Below are positions 14,186-15,104 of a stretch of DNA of 15,104 bases, piece after piece. This stretch comes from Acidobacteriota bacterium. Its GTDB lineage: Bacteria > Acidobacteriota > UBA6911 > RPQK01 > JAPXNP01. The first letter of the stretch is position 1; every line of letters starts with the position of its first letter. Under the pieces are notes generated by a model that was not told the origin of the DNA, did not search any database, and saw nothing but the letters and a program-made list of their open reading frames with translations. A program made the translations under genes and the position numbers. Location of the stretch: positions 1 to 15,104 of the forward strand of contig JAUWTT010000034.1 of the NCBI GenBank assembly GCA_030614585.1. Reading direction: 5' to 3'.

Positions 14186-14653
14186 ATGGCGTCGTCATCA
14201 GGCAAGAAAGCGGAAGAGGCGGACACGCGCGAGCCAGAAGTATCCAATACGGTTCCTCTCGTCCCATTCAAAGTACTCGCAACCGATATTCCTTTCTACC
14301 GAGACCAGGGATGTACCGATGAGGTCTCCGAGGCTCGAATCGTGATCATCCAGGCTCTCGATCCCGACGACCAGATTCAGGAGTTGGACATTGTGCCGTC
14401 AACCAAGACCTATGAGCGGGGTGCGTACGTCACTCTGGCCTTTGACAACAAGAAACTCTGGGAAAACTGCTGGTTCAAAGACCCGGAGACCAATGAGGTT
14501 CAGCAGGCCTGGAGGATACACGTCAATTTCATCGGCGAAGTCATCAGCACAGCGGCTGTAGAGAAAGAGAAGGAGCGACTGGACGATCTGGAACGCCGTG
14601 TCCAGGAGAAGATCGAACAGATCTCCCGCTCAGAGACAGAGACCGTCAACTGA
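14186..14653 (+). CDS. Unrecognised acidic protein with C-terminal coiled coil
   Basis: The predicted protein has 155 residues and no signal peptide or membrane segment, so it is likely cytoplasmic. I do not recognise the family. Residues 1-25 are polar and probably disordered. A compact middle part (about 25-120) alternates hydrophobic beta-like stretches with charged loops and contains several aromatic residues (IPFYRDQGC, ENCWFKDPETNEVQQAWRI). Residues about 122-150 (VEKEKERLDDLERRVQEKIEQ) form an obvious coiled coil, so it may oligomerise or bind a partner. ATG 14186 has AAGGAGAT at good spacing. It is a stand-alone gene followed by the large repeat region. Confidence 0.7.
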   Translation: MASSSGKKAEEADTREPEVSNTVPLVPFKVLATDIPFYRDQGCTDEVSEARIVIIQALDPDDQIQELDIVPSTKTYERGAYVTLAFDNKKLWENCWFKDPETNEVQQAWRIHVNFIGEVISTAAVEKEKERLDDLERRVQEKIEQISRSETETVN

Positions 14654-14665
14654 ATACCGGGGCTG

Positions 14666-14691
14666 CCCTCCGTAGCTCGAAGAGCGAAGGG
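14666..14691 (+). repeat. Hairpin element with TAGCT...AGCGAAGG core, copy 2
   Basis: CCCT (14666-14669) pairs with AGGG (14688-14691), and GCTC-gaa-GAGC forms an inner stem. It starts 13 nt after the stop of the 14186 gene. It shares CCTCC[A/G]TAGCT and AGCGAAGG with the copy at 5443-5468, and again a heptamer array follows at once. Confidence 0.6.
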
Positions 14692-14775
14692 ATGCCGGAT
14701 GCCGGATGCCGGATGCCGGATGCCGGATGCCGGATGCCGGATGCCGGATGCCGGATGCCGGATGCCGGATGCCGG
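14690..14775 (+). repeat. Perfect heptanucleotide tandem array (GGATGCC)12
   Basis: Twelve uninterrupted copies of GGATGCC run from 14690 to 14773, plus two further G bases. Perfect identity suggests recent or ongoing slippage, so copy number may vary between strains. It is outside any real gene. Heptameric short tandem repeats (STRR) have been described in filamentous cyanobacteria; a link here is only by analogy. Confidence 0.95.
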
Positions 14776-14805
14776 TAGATTATCCCGTTTTCTGGGTGAC
14801 ATTTT

Positions 14806-14832
14806 TTTGGTGGCCTTGGTGTCTTGGTGGTA
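14806..14832 (+). repeat. TTGGTG short-period element, copy 2
   Basis: TTGGTG occurs at 14807, 14816 and 14824 (offsets 0, 9, 17), ending in TGGTAAAC. The reverse-oriented copy at 356-389 has the same spacing and a shared TGGTGTCTTG core. Confidence 0.55.
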
Positions 14833-14843
14833 AACTCGACCGC

Positions 14844-14885
14844 TTACTACTTACTGCCTCCTACTTCCTGCTTACTATTTACTGC
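14844..14885 (+). repeat. Degenerate heptamer array (consensus TTACTRC)
   Basis: Six consecutive 7-mers, TTACTAC, TTACTGC, CTCCTAC, TTCCTGC, TTACTAT and TTACTGC, run without a break. The C-T-R pattern keeps register through the substitutions, so this is a decayed tandem repeat and not chance pyrimidine bias. Confidence 0.6.
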
Positions 14886-14984
14886 TCTACAGGCCACCTG
14901 AACCAAGGTGGTGTGGATTGAGCCCTTCCTCGCGGGACGACATGTGTCGAACCCAGCACGCGAATACCCCTCCGCGAACCTCTA

Positions 14985-15013
14985 TTGACCGATCCCTTGT
15001 CTCAAAATACAAT
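14985..15013 (+). promoter_or_regulatory. Strong sigma-70-like promoter for the right-end gene
   Basis: TTGACC (14985-14990) and TACAAT (15008-15013) are exactly 17 nt apart, each with one mismatch to consensus. Transcription should begin near 15020, giving a leader of about 29 nt before ATG 15049. The leader has GGAG/CTCC arms around 15022-15033 but no clear Shine-Dalgarno sequence next to the ATG. Confidence 0.6.
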
Positions 15014-15048
15014 CAGCGTGGGGAGACACCTCCTTTTGGCTACTTCAC

Positions 15049-15104
15049 ATGACTGATCTTGCCGGCCGCGTCATCAGCTCCATTTCCTGGAACCTTCTCG
15101 CAAA
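15049..15104 (+). CDS. Start of a possible polysaccharide flippase (3' end outside window)
   Basis: Only 18 codons are visible, reading MTDLAGRVISSISWNLLA and running off the right edge. The short polar start followed by ISSISWNLLA is the kind of N-terminus seen in Wzx/MVF-type oligosaccharide flippases, where a first membrane helix follows. The assignment rests on this resemblance alone. A well-placed promoter at 14985-15013 supports it being a real gene start. Confidence 0.4.
   Translation, partial: MTDLAGRVISSISWNLLA

Larger units (their letters stand above)
14654..15048. other. Repeat-dense intergenic region
   Basis: No gene was seen in these 395 bp. The order is: hairpin copy 2 (14666-14691), heptamer array (14690-14775), TTGGTG element (14806-14832), degenerate heptamer array (14844-14885), and promoter (14985-15013) for the next gene. 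Short frames through the heptamer array give repeated MPDAGCR-like peptides and are not genes. Confidence 0.7.

Noticed and set aside
14690..14775. CRISPR-like array
   Set aside because: The unit is only 7 bp with no spacers; it is a simple tandem repeat and no cas genes are near.
14706..14802. Open frames through the heptamer array giving MPDAGCR or HPASGIR peptides
   Set aside because: Any 7-nt repeat without a stop stays open in several frames; there is no ribosome site or conserved sequence outside the repeat.

Overview
The window looks like chromosome of a Gram-negative bacterium of moderate GC. It has a sigma-54 (NtrC-type) activator, signal peptides for periplasmic proteins, and an F-type ATP synthase operon with paired b' and b subunits but no a or c gene. 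A detached atpFF'HAGDC block is familiar from Geobacter-like Desulfobacterota and some other non-gammaproteobacterial lineages. I cannot name the phylum with confidence. No phage, IS element, CRISPR array or defence system was recognised.

Layout. (i) 1-315: C-terminal end of an NtrC-family activator. (ii) 561-821, minus strand: a seven-iron ferredoxin, divergent from (iii) 1088-3722: a tightly overlapped plus-strand operon of two WYL-domain regulators (PafB/PafC-like) and a PAP2-family phosphatase, followed by (iv) an exported alpha-carbonic anhydrase (3803-4648) whose catalytic part has strikingly high GC3 and looks acquired. (v) 4871-5434: a secreted PEGA-domain protein with a Tyr/Gly/Pro-rich segment. 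(vi) 5622-6530, minus: a TIGR01777-type SDR protein. (vii) 6680-6753, minus: tRNA-Gln(CTG) with its own promoter. (viii) 6864-12847, minus: the ATP synthase operon in transcription order b', b, delta, alpha, gamma, beta, epsilon. (ix) 12960-13835, minus: a membrane-anchored endonuclease/exonuclease/phosphatase (EEP) protein. (x) 14186-14653: an unrecognised acidic protein with a C-terminal coiled coil. (xi) 15049 to the end: the first codons of what may be a polysaccharide flippase, behind a very good sigma-70-like promoter.

The most unusual material is between genes. Several intergenic stretches carry short-period repeats: a perfect 12-copy GGATGCC heptamer array, two degenerate heptamer arrays, and 8/9-nt-period TTGGTG and CTTTGCG arrays. 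There is also a hairpin family (core TAGCT...AGCGAAGG) that twice begins 9-13 nt after a plus-strand stop codon and twice leads straight into a heptamer array. A separate pair of REP-like tandem hairpins follows the carbonic anhydrase gene. Together these suggest a genome seeded with composite small repeats just behind genes.

Functionally, the genes with clear roles are energy conservation (ATP synthase, ferredoxin), stress or DNA-damage regulation (WYL pair), envelope functions (PAP2, PEGA protein, possible flippase) and CO2/bicarbonate interconversion (carbonic anhydrase). Apart from the two operons there is no strong sign that the neighbours form a single pathway.
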